Shown one piece after another: positions 52,153 to 62,711 of a stretch of DNA of 64,000 nt (position 1 is the stretch's first letter; each line of letters opens with the position of its first letter). Origin of the DNA: Brevundimonas bacteroides DSM 4726 (GTDB lineage Bacteria > Pseudomonadota > Alphaproteobacteria > Caulobacterales > Caulobacteraceae). Location: positions 186,001 to 250,000 of the forward strand of contig NZ_JNIX01000013.1 in NCBI RefSeq assembly GCF_000701445.1. The letters run 5' to 3'. The translations under genes and the position numbers were made by a program. The notes under the pieces are model-generated. The model had not been told where the DNA came from, searched no databases, and saw only the letters and a list, made by a program, of their open reading frames with translations.

Positions 52153-52602
52153 ATGAGCGACACCCCCACCTCCGGCCGGTTCGAAGCGCGCGACCACCTG
52201 CTGCCCGTGCGCGTCTATTACGAGGACACCGACTTCACCGGGGTGGTCTATCACGCCAACTATGTCCGCTATTTCGAGCGCGGTCGGTCGGACTTCCTGC
52301 GCGCCATCGGCATCGGCCACGCCCAGTTGCTGGAGGACGCCGCCCCGATGGCGTTCGTGCTGGCGGAGATGCGGCTGACCTTCCTCAAGCCCGCGCGCAT
52401 CGACGACGCCCTGACCGTACGGACGCGCTACGACGCGGTGAAGGGTCCGAGGCTGCTGATCTCCCAGGTCATCGAGCGGGACGGCGAGGCGCTGTGCCGG
52501 GCCGATGTGACCGCCGTCTGCATCCATCTGGATGGGCGTCCGCGCCGTCCGACGAAGGCGCTGGTGGAGGCTGTGACCCCGTGGTTGCTCGGCGCAGCCT
52601 GA
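52153..52602 (+). CDS. ybgC: Tol-Pal associated acyl-CoA thioesterase YbgC
   Basis: A 149-residue hot-dog thioesterase with the active-site block VYYEDTDFTGVVYHANYVRY followed by FERGRSDFLR, which includes the catalytic Asp and is diagnostic of the YbgC branch. It precedes tolQ, the standard position, and is thought to act on short-chain or phospholipid-linked acyl-CoA at the membrane. A 130-base gap separates it from tolQ, so tolQ may have its own promoter. Confidence 0.93.
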   Translation: MSDTPTSGRFEARDHLLPVRVYYEDTDFTGVVYHANYVRYFERGRSDFLRAIGIGHAQLLEDAAPMAFVLAEMRLTFLKPARIDDALTVRTRYDAVKGPRLLISQVIERDGEALCRADVTAVCIHLDGRPRRPTKALVEAVTPWLLGAA

Positions 52603-52732
52603 GTCTTTCGCGCCACAGACCGGCGGTCGTCAGATTTCGGCAGGCCCCGGTAAGGACATCCCGGCCCGATCTGCCATAGAACAGCCATGCGCGGTCGCTC
52701 GATAGGCCGGGCCTAGACCGTGGGACGACCGA

Positions 52733-53491
52733 ATGACCGCCGAAGCCGCCGACGCCAGCCTGTTGAATCCCGTCCACCTGTTCATGGCCGCCGACTGGGT
52801 CGTGAAATCGGTGATGGTCGGCCTCGCCATCGCCTCGGTGTGGTCCTGGACGGTCATCATCGACAAGGCCTTCCGCTTCGCCGCCCTGAACCGCCAGGCC
52901 GACACCTTCGAAAAGTCGATCGCGTCCGGCCGCTCGCTCGAGGAGGTCGCGGCCCAGGCCGGGCCGGAGCCCAGCCACGCCCTGCCGCGCATGCTGCAGA
53001 TCGCCCTGTCGGACTGGCGCGAGACGCGGTCCAAGGGCCCGCTGACCGACACGCAAGGCAATCTGCTGATCACCCGTATCGACCGGGCGCTGGACAGCCT
53101 TATCGCGCGTGAGGGTCAGAGGGTGGAGGAAGGGCTCGGCGTCCTGTCGGTCGTCGCCACAGCCTCGCCGTTCGTGGGCCTGTTCGGGACGGTGTGGGGG
53201 ATCATGAACGCCTTCGGCCGTATCGCGGCGGCCGGAAACACCAATCTGACGACGGTGGCGCCGGCCATTGCCGAGGCCCTGTTCGCGACGGCCATCGGTC
53301 TGGCGGCGGCTATCCCGGCCTACATCGCCTACAACAAGTTCTCGATCGACGCGGGCAAGTTCAGCGGCCGGCTGGAGAGCTTCGCCGACGACCTGCAGGC
53401 GGCCGTGGCGCGGCGTCTGGGCGGCGGCTCGGCCCCGGTCGCACCGCCGCCCCCGCCCCCGTCCGATCTCGGCTCCCGTCGGAGCATCTGA
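52733..53491 (+). CDS. tolQ: Tol-Pal inner-membrane protein TolQ
   Basis: A 252-residue protein with three membrane helices: a first near residue 25 (VKSVMVGLAIASVWSWTVII), then ASPFVGLFGTVWGIMNAF and EALFATAIGLAAAIPAYIAY. This is the TolQ/ExbB family. TolQ forms the proton-driven motor with TolR that energises TolA across the envelope during division. A short proline-rich C-terminal extension is present. It lies just before tolR. Confidence 0.94.
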   Translation: MTAEAADASLLNPVHLFMAADWVVKSVMVGLAIASVWSWTVIIDKAFRFAALNRQADTFEKSIASGRSLEEVAAQAGPEPSHALPRMLQIALSDWRETRSKGPLTDTQGNLLITRIDRALDSLIAREGQRVEEGLGVLSVVATASPFVGLFGTVWGIMNAFGRIAAAGNTNLTTVAPAIAEALFATAIGLAAAIPAYIAYNKFSIDAGKFSGRLESFADDLQAAVARRLGGGSAPVAPPPPPPSDLGSRRSI

Positions 53492-53492
53492 C

Positions 53493-53948
53493 ATGGCGCT
53501 AGGTGGAGGCGCGGGCGGGGGAGGCCATGTCCGGGGGCGACGCCGGCCGCGCAAACGCCCCCTGTCCGAAATCAACGTCACGCCCCTGGTGGACGTGATG
53601 CTGGTGCTCTTGATCATCTTCATGATCTCGGCGCCGTTGCTGACGGTCGGCGTGCCGGTCGAACTACCCAAGACCGAGGCCAGCGCGGTCGAGACCGAGC
53701 AGCCGCCGGTGACCGTCTCCATCGATCGGGACGGGGCCATCTTCGTCCAGCGTGACGAGACAGCCTTCGACGCCCTGATCGAGCGGGTCAGCGATGCGGC
53801 CGGCGAGACCGAGCGGGACGAGCTGTCGGTGTTCGTCCGCGCGGACGGGCGCGCGCCCTATCAGGCGGTGGCGCGGGTGATGGCGCGGCTTTCGGCCTCG
53901 GGCTTCACCAAGATCAACCTGATCACCGACACGGCGGCCGAGGAATAG
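53493..53948 (+). CDS. tolR: Tol-Pal protein TolR
   Basis: A 151-residue protein with a basic N-terminus, one membrane helix containing the motor Asp (INVTPLVDVMLVLLIIFMIS), and a periplasmic domain ending SGFTKINLITDT, all typical of TolR/ExbD. It works with TolQ as the proton-powered stator. The start was taken at MALGGGAGGG, 1 base after the tolQ stop. Confidence 0.94.
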   Translation: MALGGGAGGGGHVRGRRRPRKRPLSEINVTPLVDVMLVLLIIFMISAPLLTVGVPVELPKTEASAVETEQPPVTVSIDRDGAIFVQRDETAFDALIERVSDAAGETERDELSVFVRADGRAPYQAVARVMARLSASGFTKINLITDTAAEE

Positions 53949-53951
53949 AGA

Positions 53952-54788
53952 GTGGCGACGCGGGCTCCATCGCCGGCGATTCTGGGGGCGCTGCTGCTGC
54001 ACGCGGGCGTGGCGGCGATGTTCTTCGTGCGCTGGCCCGAGAGCGAGGACATCGTGCCGATGGTGAACTCCGTGCCGGTGTCGATCGTCTCGTCGGAGGT
54101 CATCGAGGCCGCGCCCGCGGACAATCCGTCCGAGGAACTCGTCACCGAAGACGCCGCCACCGCGCCGGTCGAAAGCCCGCCGGAACCGGCGCCGCCGGAG
54201 CCCACGCCGCCCGCTCCGGCGCCGACGCCACCGCCGCCCCGGCCCGCGCCGACGCCGCGCCCGACCCCGCCTCGAGAGACCCGGCCGGCTCCCACGCCGC
54301 CCCGCCCGACACCGCCTCGCACCGAGACCCGGCCCAACCCGCCCCGGACCGAGACGCGGCCCGCGCCCTCGCGCTCGGACGCGCCGCCGCTCGATCTGGA
54401 CGCCCTGGCCGGTCCCCGCCGCCCCGCGCCGACGCCGGGGCCGCGCGCACCGACAGGCCAGCAGGGCCGGGGTCAGGCCCCACAGGCGGTCGGTCCGGAA
54501 GTGACCGGCGCAATTCTCCAGCAGGCTTCCAGGAACTGGACGGTTCTCTGCGACATCCCAGGCGGCGCGGACATGCGCATCACCATGGATGTGACGATCG
54601 GGCCGGATGGCCGGATTACACGCGGACCGACCCTCGTCTCCCCGCGCTCGGACGCGGCTTGGAGAGCTCAGGCCGACGGAGCGATCAGGGCCATGCGCCA
54701 GAGCTCGCCCTTCGATGTCCCTCGGGGATTCCCTGGCGGCGACTTCCGACCGACATTCGTCACATCGCGTATGTGCCGGGATCGTTGA
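53952..54788 (+). CDS. tolA: TolA-like envelope protein with proline-rich spacer
   Basis: A 278-residue protein with an N-terminal membrane helix (ILGALLLHAGVAAMFFVRWP), a long Pro/Thr/Arg-rich spacer containing repeats of PRTETRP, and a C-terminal TolA/TonB-like domain (WTVLCDIPGGADMRITMDVT, AIRAMRQSSPFDVP). TolA spans the periplasm from TolQR to Pal. Here the spacer is proline-rich rather than the alanine/lysine helix of E. coli TolA, a common alphaproteobacterial variant. The start is GTG, 3 bases after the tolR stop. Confidence 0.88.
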   Translation: MATRAPSPAILGALLLHAGVAAMFFVRWPESEDIVPMVNSVPVSIVSSEVIEAAPADNPSEELVTEDAATAPVESPPEPAPPEPTPPAPAPTPPPPRPAPTPRPTPPRETRPAPTPPRPTPPRTETRPNPPRTETRPAPSRSDAPPLDLDALAGPRRPAPTPGPRAPTGQQGRGQAPQAVGPEVTGAILQQASRNWTVLCDIPGGADMRITMDVTIGPDGRITRGPTLVSPRSDAAWRAQADGAIRAMRQSSPFDVPRGFPGGDFRPTFVTSRMCRDR

Positions 54789-55068
54789 ACGAGCGGGCAG
54801 CGGTGCGAAAAGGCTCAAGGCAAAGCCAGTCGGACTGGTCGCGTTTGGCTCTGGCTAAAGGTGGTCGTCGCCAGCGTCGCCATGCCCCCTCCCGCAAGTC
54901 GGCCAGGTTCGGACATGACCGCCTGCCTGGGCTGACGATGCCTGACAACCGTGCCCGGCAGGACTTGCCGTCCCGAATCTCGCCCCAATCGCCGCCAAGC
55001 TGGCGTTTGTCACACGGGCCGGGGATAAGGTCCGACGACCTCTCGCCTCGCCCCCTTCGGAGACAACG
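54789..55068. other. Gene-free stretch between tolA and tolB
   Basis: About 280 bases without a credible gene. A short dyad CCAGT-CGG-ACTGG lies just after tolA within 54820-54840. No terminator with a T-run is seen. The stretch probably holds a promoter for tolB, but no clear -35/-10 pair could be identified. Confidence 0.5.
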
Positions 55069-56481
55069 ATGCGTCTGAACCTGCTGCTCACCACCGTCGC
55101 CGCGATGGGCATCGCCGCCGCGTCCCTAGTGCAGGCCCAGACAGCGACGCAATCCCTGAACGGCGGCCCCTCGCGCCAGCAGGCGCAGCAGCAGCCGGCC
55201 CAGGACGGCGGCCCCATCGAGGTCGAGATCGATCAGGGCGTGCTGCGGCCGTTCCAGATCGCGGTCGCGCCCTTTAGCGGCCAGAACGGCGCCTCCATCG
55301 CAGAGGTGGTGTCGGGCGACCTGCGGCGCTCGGGCTTCTTCGAGCCGATCAACCCGGCCAGCTTCATCGAAACCGGCCTGACGCTGGCCAATGCGCCGAA
55401 CTTTCCGCAGTGGACCCAGATCGGTGCGCAGGCCGTGCTGTATGGCTCGGTGACGCCGCGCGCGGATGGTCGGAATGACTTTGGCTTCCGGCTGTACGAC
55501 CCGTACCGCCAGTGCCAGTTGGTCAGCTACAACTTCACCGCCACGCCTGAGCAATGGCGGCGCATCGGCCACAAGATCGCCGACGTCGTCTATGAGCGCA
55601 TGACGGGCGAGAGCGCCTTCTTCGACACCCGCATCGTCTTCGTGGCCGAGAGTGGCACGGGGCTCAACCGCCTCAGCCGCCTTGCGATCGTGGATCAGGA
55701 CGGCGGTAATCCGAACTTCCTGACCGATGGATCGGAGATCATCCTGACGCCGCGGTTCTCGTCCAATCCGGACGAGATCATCTACATGGCGCTGGGCGAG
55801 GACTACAGCCGCATCTACCTCTACAACCTGACCACGGGCCGCCGTGAGAATCTGGGCGAGTTCGACGGCCAGCCGCTGGCCCCGCGCTATTCGCCGGACG
55901 GGACCAAGGTGGCCTTCTCGATCATTCGGGGCGGCAACACCGACGTCTATGTCATGGACCTGCAGACGCGCAGGCTATCACGCCTGACCACGGATCCCGG
56001 CATCGACACCTCGCCCTCGTTCAATCCGGACGGGACGCGGATCGTCTTCAACTCCGACCGGTCGGGGACACCTCGGCTCTATGTGATGAATGCCGACGGC
56101 TCGGGCCAGCGGCCGATCTCAAGGGGCGGCGGCAGCTACACCGCCCCAGCCTGGAGCCCGCGCGGCGACCTGATCGCCTTCACCCGCTCCGGCGGCGGCC
56201 AGTTCGGCATCGGCGTCATGGCCCCGGATGGCTCGGGCGAGCGGATGATCTCGCGCAGCTACTTCGAGGAAGGCCCGTCCTGGGCCCCCAACGGCCGCTA
56301 CCTGATGTTCTCGCGTCAGACACGCGGGGGCGACACCAACCTGTGGATGGTCGACCTGTCGGGGCGAGTGGTCGCCCAGTCGGGATATCAGGGTCGAGGC
56401 AGCGATCCGGCCTGGTCGCCCCTGTTGTCCGAGACCCCTGCAAACCTTGGCCGCGGCGGACCCGACAGCTGCGACACCTGA
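55069..56481 (+). CDS. tolB: Tol-Pal system protein TolB
   Basis: A 470-residue periplasmic protein with a signal peptide ([20 protein letters not shown], cleavage near VQAQ), an N-terminal TolB domain ([20 protein letters not shown]) and a six-bladed beta-propeller made of WD40-like PD40 repeats ([52 protein letters not shown]). TolB binds Pal and TolA. A somewhat extended N-terminal segment rich in Gln follows the signal peptide. Confidence 0.95.
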   Translation: MRLNLLLTTVAAMGIAAASLVQAQTATQSLNGGPSRQQAQQQPAQDGGPIEVEIDQGVLRPFQIAVAPFSGQNGASIAEVVSGDLRRSGFFEPINPASFIETGLTLANAPNFPQWTQIGAQAVLYGSVTPRADGRNDFGFRLYDPYRQCQLVSYNFTATPEQWRRIGHKIADVVYERMTGESAFFDTRIVFVAESGTGLNRLSRLAIVDQDGGNPNFLTDGSEIILTPRFSSNPDEIIYMALGEDYSRIYLYNLTTGRRENLGEFDGQPLAPRYSPDGTKVAFSIIRGGNTDVYVMDLQTRRLSRLTTDPGIDTSPSFNPDGTRIVFNSDRSGTPRLYVMNADGSGQRPISRGGGSYTAPAWSPRGDLIAFTRSGGGQFGIGVMAPDGSGERMISRSYFEEGPSWAPNGRYLMFSRQTRGGDTNLWMVDLSGRVVAQSGYQGRGSDPAWSPLLSETPANLGRGGPDSCDT

Positions 56482-56600
56482 CTGATTTCCGGGGCGGGGC
56501 CCCCGGATACTCACATCCGCGTCATCGCCCCGGTTGACGCCTTGAGATGAAGCCCGGCGCGTTAAGCTTGACCGCCGGAGACGACAGAGGAGACGAGCCC

Positions 56601-57161
56601 ATGATGACCGCATCCCGCATCGCCAAGGTCGCCCTGATCGGCGTCGCCGTGGCCGCCATGGCCGCCTGCGCCCCGCGCCGCCCGGTGGAGGGCGCGACCG
56701 GTCCCGGCGGCGCCGACCAGGGCGTGAACATACCCGCCTATCCCGGTCCGGGAACGGGCGCCATCGAAGGGGGCGGCATCGGCTCGGGCGCGCCGGGGTC
56801 GGAGAACGACTTCGTCGTCAACGTCGGCGATCGCATCTACTTCGATCTGGACAGCTACCAGATCAGCCCCGAGGCCTATCCGCGACTGGACGCCCAGGCG
56901 GCCTGGCTTCAGCGCTATCCGCAGGTCACGGTCCGCATCGAGGGCAACGCCGATGAGCGCGGGACGCGCGAGTACAATCTAGCGCTGGGCGCCCGGCGGG
57001 CGGAATCGATCCGCAACTATCTGATCGAGCGCGGCGTCTCGGCGGGCCGGATCGACACCATCAGCTTCGGCAAGGAGCGCCCGATCGCCCAAGGCTCCAC
57101 GGAGGAGGCCTGGGCCCGCAACCGCAACGGCCGGACGGCGATCGCTTCGGGCGCGCAGTAG
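56601..57161 (+). CDS. pal: Peptidoglycan-associated lipoprotein Pal
   Basis: A 186-residue OmpA-like lipoprotein. The signal peptide ends in the lipobox AMAAC. The OmpA domain has YFDLDSYQISPEAYPRLDAQ and VRIEGNADERGTREYNLALG followed by ARRAESIRNYLIERGV, the peptidoglycan-binding core. Pal anchors the outer membrane to the cell wall. An ATG one codon upstream is in frame (MM start). The tolB gene ends about 120 bases upstream. Confidence 0.94.
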   Translation: MMTASRIAKVALIGVAVAAMAACAPRRPVEGATGPGGADQGVNIPAYPGPGTGAIEGGGIGSGAPGSENDFVVNVGDRIYFDLDSYQISPEAYPRLDAQAAWLQRYPQVTVRIEGNADERGTREYNLALGARRAESIRNYLIERGVSAGRIDTISFGKERPIAQGSTEEAWARNRNGRTAIASGAQ

Positions 57162-57228
57162 CGCCCGGGCGGCTTGCCCCCTGTTGTGCGCCGCGTCACA
57201 GTGCCCGTGACGCGGCCAGGGGGCGGGT

Positions 57229-58353
57229 ATGGTGGACATCGACGCAGCGGGCGGAGCCGCGACAGGCGGGTTGATTGCGGCCGCCGTCGAGAAGCCGACG
57301 GGTCAGGCCGGCGACCATCACGCCAACTGCACCGACTGCGGCGAGCCGGTCTCGGGCAAGTTCTGCTCCAACTGCGGCCAGCCGACCCATGTGCACCGCA
57401 GCCTGCTGCATCTGTTCGAGGAGGTGCTGCACGGCGTGCTGCATTTCGACGCCCGCATCTGGCGGACCCTGCCGCTGCTGCTGCTCAATCCCGGGCGGCT
57501 GACGCGCGAGTGGATCCAGGGCAGGCGCACCCGCTACGTCTCGCCGCTGGCGATCTTCCTGTTCACCGTCTTCCTGATGTTCTTCCTGCTGAGCTTCGGC
57601 GGCGGCAGCCCGGTCGAGGTCGCCTCGCTGGAAGAGCGCATCGAGACCGCGCGCGAGGCGGTCACCGAAGCCGACGCCGCGGTGGCCGAGGCTGAGCGGA
57701 ACCTGGCCGCCGGGGAGCCGGGCGCCGAGGGCGTGCTGGCGGGCATGCGCACCGCCGCGGAGGCGACCCGCGGCCAGCTGACCCGCCTGGAGGAGGCCCG
57801 CACGGCCGGCCCAAGATCCGACGGCTTTGAACCTGGAAGCTGGCAGGCCGGAATGGCCGACGCCGTGCGCGACGGCAACGTCACCATCGGCGTCGGCGAC
57901 AAGAAGTTCCAGGAGAAGATCCTGCACAAGCTCGCGAACCCCGAGTTCGCCTTCTACAAGGTGCAGCAGACGCTCTATAAGTTTGCCTTCCTGCTGGTGC
58001 CGCTGTCGATCCCGTTCGTGTGGCTGATGTTCGCCTGGAAGCGGGGCTTTACCTGGTACGATCACGGCGTGTTCGTCCTCTATTCCCTGACCTTCATGGC
58101 CATCTTTACCATGGGGCTATCACTGATCGACCGGATCGCCGGAACGGAAGAGAACTGGTGGCAGATCACCGTGGGCGCGATCGGCGGCATCCTGACCTTC
58201 GCCGTGCCGGTCCACATGTTCGCGCAGTTGAAGGGGACCTATTCGCTGGGTTGGTTCTCGGCCCTGTGGCGTACGGTGGTGCTGCTGTTCTTCAGCCTGT
58301 TCGTCTTCACCCTGTTTCTGGTCGGGGTGATCCTGTTCGGCCTGGGCTTCTGA
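57229..58353 (+). CDS. DUF3667 zinc-ribbon membrane protein
   Basis: A 374-residue protein with an N-terminal zinc ribbon (NCTDCGEP then FCSNCGQPTH). The helical segment LHLFEEVLHGVLHFDARIWR follows, then TLPLLLLNPGRLTREWIQGR, RTRYVSPLAIFLFTVFLMFF and further membrane helices near the C-terminus. A coiled-coil-like Glu/Ala-rich insert lies at residues 125-190. This is the DUF3667 layout. The function is unknown. It sits between pal and cpoB within the Tol-Pal cluster, in the same orientation, so a link to envelope function is likely but unproven. Confidence 0.85.
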   Translation: MVDIDAAGGAATGGLIAAAVEKPTGQAGDHHANCTDCGEPVSGKFCSNCGQPTHVHRSLLHLFEEVLHGVLHFDARIWRTLPLLLLNPGRLTREWIQGRRTRYVSPLAIFLFTVFLMFFLLSFGGGSPVEVASLEERIETAREAVTEADAAVAEAERNLAAGEPGAEGVLAGMRTAAEATRGQLTRLEEARTAGPRSDGFEPGSWQAGMADAVRDGNVTIGVGDKKFQEKILHKLANPEFAFYKVQQTLYKFAFLLVPLSIPFVWLMFAWKRGFTWYDHGVFVLYSLTFMAIFTMGLSLIDRIAGTEENWWQITVGAIGGILTFAVPVHMFAQLKGTYSLGWFSALWRTVVLLFFSLFVFTLFLVGVILFGLGF

Positions 58354-58393
58354 CGCCTTGCGGCGGCCTCAAATCGGTGAAAGCTCTGCGCTC

Positions 58394-59248
58394 ATGAAGA
58401 CGAGCCCCAAGACCCTTCGCGCCCTGGCGCTTGCCGCCGTCGCCCTCGCCGTCGTCGGCGGGACGGTTGTGGCCCAGACCCAGCCCTTGCCGGCCATCCA
58501 GTGGGATGTGCGCCGCCTCGACAACCTGGACCGCAACGTCCGGCGGCTGGAGCGCGCCCTCATCCAGAGGAACAATCAGGGTGACCCCGTTCTGGTGGAA
58601 TCCGATCCGGAGCTGATCGCCTTGCAGGGCCGCGTCGCCATCATGGATCAGCGCCTGCGCGACATGGAACAGACGGTCCAGCGCGTGAACGGCGACCTGG
58701 AGCGTTTGACCTTCCAGCTCGACGAATCCGGCGGCGACAACACCGCGCTCCGCACGCGGCTGGCCGACGCCGAGGAACGGATCGCCGCGCTGGAGGCCGC
58801 CAGGGAAGCCGCCGAAGCCGCCGCGCGCGAGGCGGCAGAGTTCGCCGCCCGGTCGCCGACGGGCGACGCCGTGACCGATCTGGCCGCCGCCCGTGCCCTG
58901 CTGGCCAGCGATCCGGCGCGCGGCCGGGCGGCTCTGGAACTGGTCGCCTCGACCTGGGCCGACACGCCGTCGGGGCGAGAGGCGACGTGGCGCATCGGCG
59001 ACATCATCCGCGCCGAGGGCGATCAGGCCGGCGCGGTGCAGCAATATGCCCAGGCGCTGCAGGGTTGGCCGACGGAAGCCTGGGCCGGAGAGGTCACGCT
59101 GAAGCTGGCGCGCGGGCTGGAGGCCACCAACCGCGACGCGCAGGCCTGCGCGGCGCTGGGTGAATACCAGAGGCGTTATGCGGCCACCTCCACGCCGGCG
59201 CTGCGCGACATCGCGGCCCGCACGCGCACCCAGGCCGGCTGCCGCTGA
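58394..59248 (+). CDS. cpoB: Tol-Pal coordinator CpoB/YbgF
   Basis: A 284-residue exported protein: signal peptide (MKTSPKTLRALALAAVALAV), an N-terminal coiled coil (RVAIMDQRLRDMEQTVQRVN, and an Ala/Glu-rich helix) and C-terminal TPR-like repeats (TPSGREATWRIGDIIRAEGD, EAWAGEVTLKLARGLEATNR). CpoB/YbgF links Tol-Pal to cell-wall synthesis. The start was chosen at the signal peptide. It is followed after 44 bases by tilS. Confidence 0.92.
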   Translation: MKTSPKTLRALALAAVALAVVGGTVVAQTQPLPAIQWDVRRLDNLDRNVRRLERALIQRNNQGDPVLVESDPELIALQGRVAIMDQRLRDMEQTVQRVNGDLERLTFQLDESGGDNTALRTRLADAEERIAALEAAREAAEAAAREAAEFAARSPTGDAVTDLAAARALLASDPARGRAALELVASTWADTPSGREATWRIGDIIRAEGDQAGAVQQYAQALQGWPTEAWAGEVTLKLARGLEATNRDAQACAALGEYQRRYAATSTPALRDIAARTRTQAGCR

Positions 59249-59292
59249 CCGGGGGCGGCCCCGGCGCCGGACTGGAACGCCGCGTCGCCGCC

Positions 59293-60594
59293 GTGGTCGA
59301 CGCGCGGCTGGAGCGGGATGCGGCCCGTCCGGTGGCCGTGGCGCTGTCAGGGGGCGGAGACTCTGTCGCGCTGCTCCACATCGCCGCCACGTGGGCGAAA
59401 CGGGCCGGGCGCCGTCTGCTGGCCATCACGGTCGATCACGGGCTGAACCCGGACAGCGCCGACTGGAACCGCTTCTGCGAGATCCAAGCGCGTCGAGTGG
59501 GCGCGGACTGGACCCCGCGGCGCTGGGAGGGAGAGAAGCCTGCGAGCGGCCTGCCCGCCGCCGCGCGCCGCGCGAGGCACGCGCTGATCGCCGACGCCGC
59601 GCGGGAGGCCGGGGCGCGGGTCGTCCTGTTCGGACACACCGCCGACGATGCGGACGAGGGCGACTGGATGCGTGAGCGCGGCTCGACGCTGGGGCGGTTG
59701 CGGGAATGGTCGCCGAGCCCGGCGTGGCCGGAAGGGCGGGGGCTGATGCTGCTGCGGCCGATGCTGGGGGAGCGGCGGGAGGTTTTGCGGGAGCTGCTAC
59801 GGGAGACGGGAGCGGAGTGGGTGGAGGATCCGGCGAACGCACGGTTCGGTCGAGGGGCGGCCCGTCGTGCATTGACCGCTCTCCCAGAGGGAGAGGGCTT
59901 GAGGCTCGGAGAGCGCAGCGATCCGCAAGCCGAAAGGGTGAGGGGTTCCGCCCTCGGCGGCGGGCGCTCTAACCCCTCACCCTTTCGCGCGAAGTCCGAT
60001 CGCCTCACGGCTCTCGGGCGCTCAAGCCCTCTCCCTCTGGGAGAGGGATTCAATGGCATCGACAATCTCGCCTCGACCCTCCTCTGCGCCGCGGGGCACG
60101 ACCGGCCGCCCCGCGCCGCCCATCTCGATGCCTTGGCCAAGCGCATCGCTGCCGCCGAACCCTTCACCGCCACCCTCGCCGGCGCCCGCATCGAGGCGAC
60201 CGCCGAGCGCCTCCTCGTCCTGCGCGAAGCCGGCGAGTTCCGCCGCCGTCCGCCCGCGCCCCTGCCCCTCGCGCCCGACCAGCCCACCGCCTGGGACGGC
60301 CGTTACGAGATCACCGCCGACGCGCCCGGCTGGTCCGTCGTCCCGGCGCTGGGCCGTCTCGCCGCTCTGTCGGACGCGGATCGCGCCGTCGTCTCCCTCT
60401 CCTCCGCAGCCGCGCGCGGCGCCTTGCCGGTCCTGATCCGGGACGGTGATCCGCGCCCGGTTCTTGCATGGCGTCGAGCCAGGGTCCTGGCGCTGGCGCC
60501 GCGCCGCCTGAAGCTCGCTTCGGGCGAAACGACGCAGGAAAAGGACCTGGCCGACGCCGTGCATGGCGAAACGCCGCCGCCTGACCTATTTTGA
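59293..60594 (+). CDS. tilS: tRNA(Ile)-lysidine synthetase TilS with a palindromic insertion
   Basis: A 433-residue TilS. The PP-loop ATP site is VALSGGGDSVALLHIAA, followed by AITVDHGLNPDSADW and LFGHTADDADEGDWMRERG. TilS adds lysine to C34 of tRNA-Ile for AUA decoding. Between residues about 195 and 252, after WVEDPANARFGRGAARRAL, the protein carries a segment coded by a 167-base inverted repeat. The reading frame reopens cleanly into the C-terminal domain (GHDRPPRAAHLDALAKRIAA). The start GTG is the most plausible; upstream in-frame codons lack a better one. Confidence 0.85.
   Translation: MVDARLERDAARPVAVALSGGGDSVALLHIAATWAKRAGRRLLAITVDHGLNPDSADWNRFCEIQARRVGADWTPRRWEGEKPASGLPAAARRARHALIADAAREAGARVVLFGHTADDADEGDWMRERGSTLGRLREWSPSPAWPEGRGLMLLRPMLGERREVLRELLRETGAEWVEDPANARFGRGAARRALTALPEGEGLRLGERSDPQAERVRGSALGGGRSNPSPFRAKSDRLTALGRSSPLPLGEGFNGIDNLASTLLCAAGHDRPPRAAHLDALAKRIAAAEPFTATLAGARIEATAERLLVLREAGEFRRRPPAPLPLAPDQPTAWDGRYEITADAPGWSVVPALGRLAALSDADRAVVSLSSAAARGALPVLIRDGDPRPVLAWRRARVLALAPRRLKLASGETTQEKDLADAVHGETPPPDLF
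59879..60045. repeat. Palindromic repeat inside tilS
   Basis: CTCTCCCAGAGGGAGAGGG at the left end (59879 on) is matched by CCCTCTCCCTCTGGGAGAG at the right end (to 60045). The arms also share GGCTTGAG and AAAGGGTGAGGGGTT (59933-59947) with AACCCCTCACCCTTT (59971-59985). The arms are imperfect, about 70 bases each, with internal differences. It is of the same general design as the repeats at 46269 and 49316, which are intergenic. Confidence 0.88.
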
Positions 60595-60651
60595 GTTCGA
60601 CAGAGTGACATTGAGGCCGAGGTTCCGCTCGGCGACGAGGATTTCCAACCG

Positions 60652-62598
<1,947 letters not shown>

Positions 62599-62606
62599 CG
62601 ATACGT

Positions 62607-62640
62607 AAAAGCCCGCCCGGTTCGCCGCGCGGGCTTTTCT
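62607..62640 (+). terminator. Rho-independent terminator after ftsH
   Basis: AAAAGCCCGC (62607-62616) pairs with GCGGGCTTTT (62629-62638) over a 12-base loop. It lies 8 bases after the ftsH stop and ends the Tol-Pal/tilS/ftsH block. Confidence 0.93.
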
Positions 62641-62711
62641 CCATCAGACTAGTTTGCATTATAGACAAGTCTGCGCTAAGTGACCCTGCGTCCGAGGGAT
62701 GAGGGAATTCG

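Noticed and set aside
49420..52527. A 1035-codon open frame on the minus strand across ruvB and the serine hydrolase
   Set aside because: It is antisense to ruvB and in another frame of the serine hydrolase, has low-complexity composition, and shows no domain. It is typical of GC-rich genomes.
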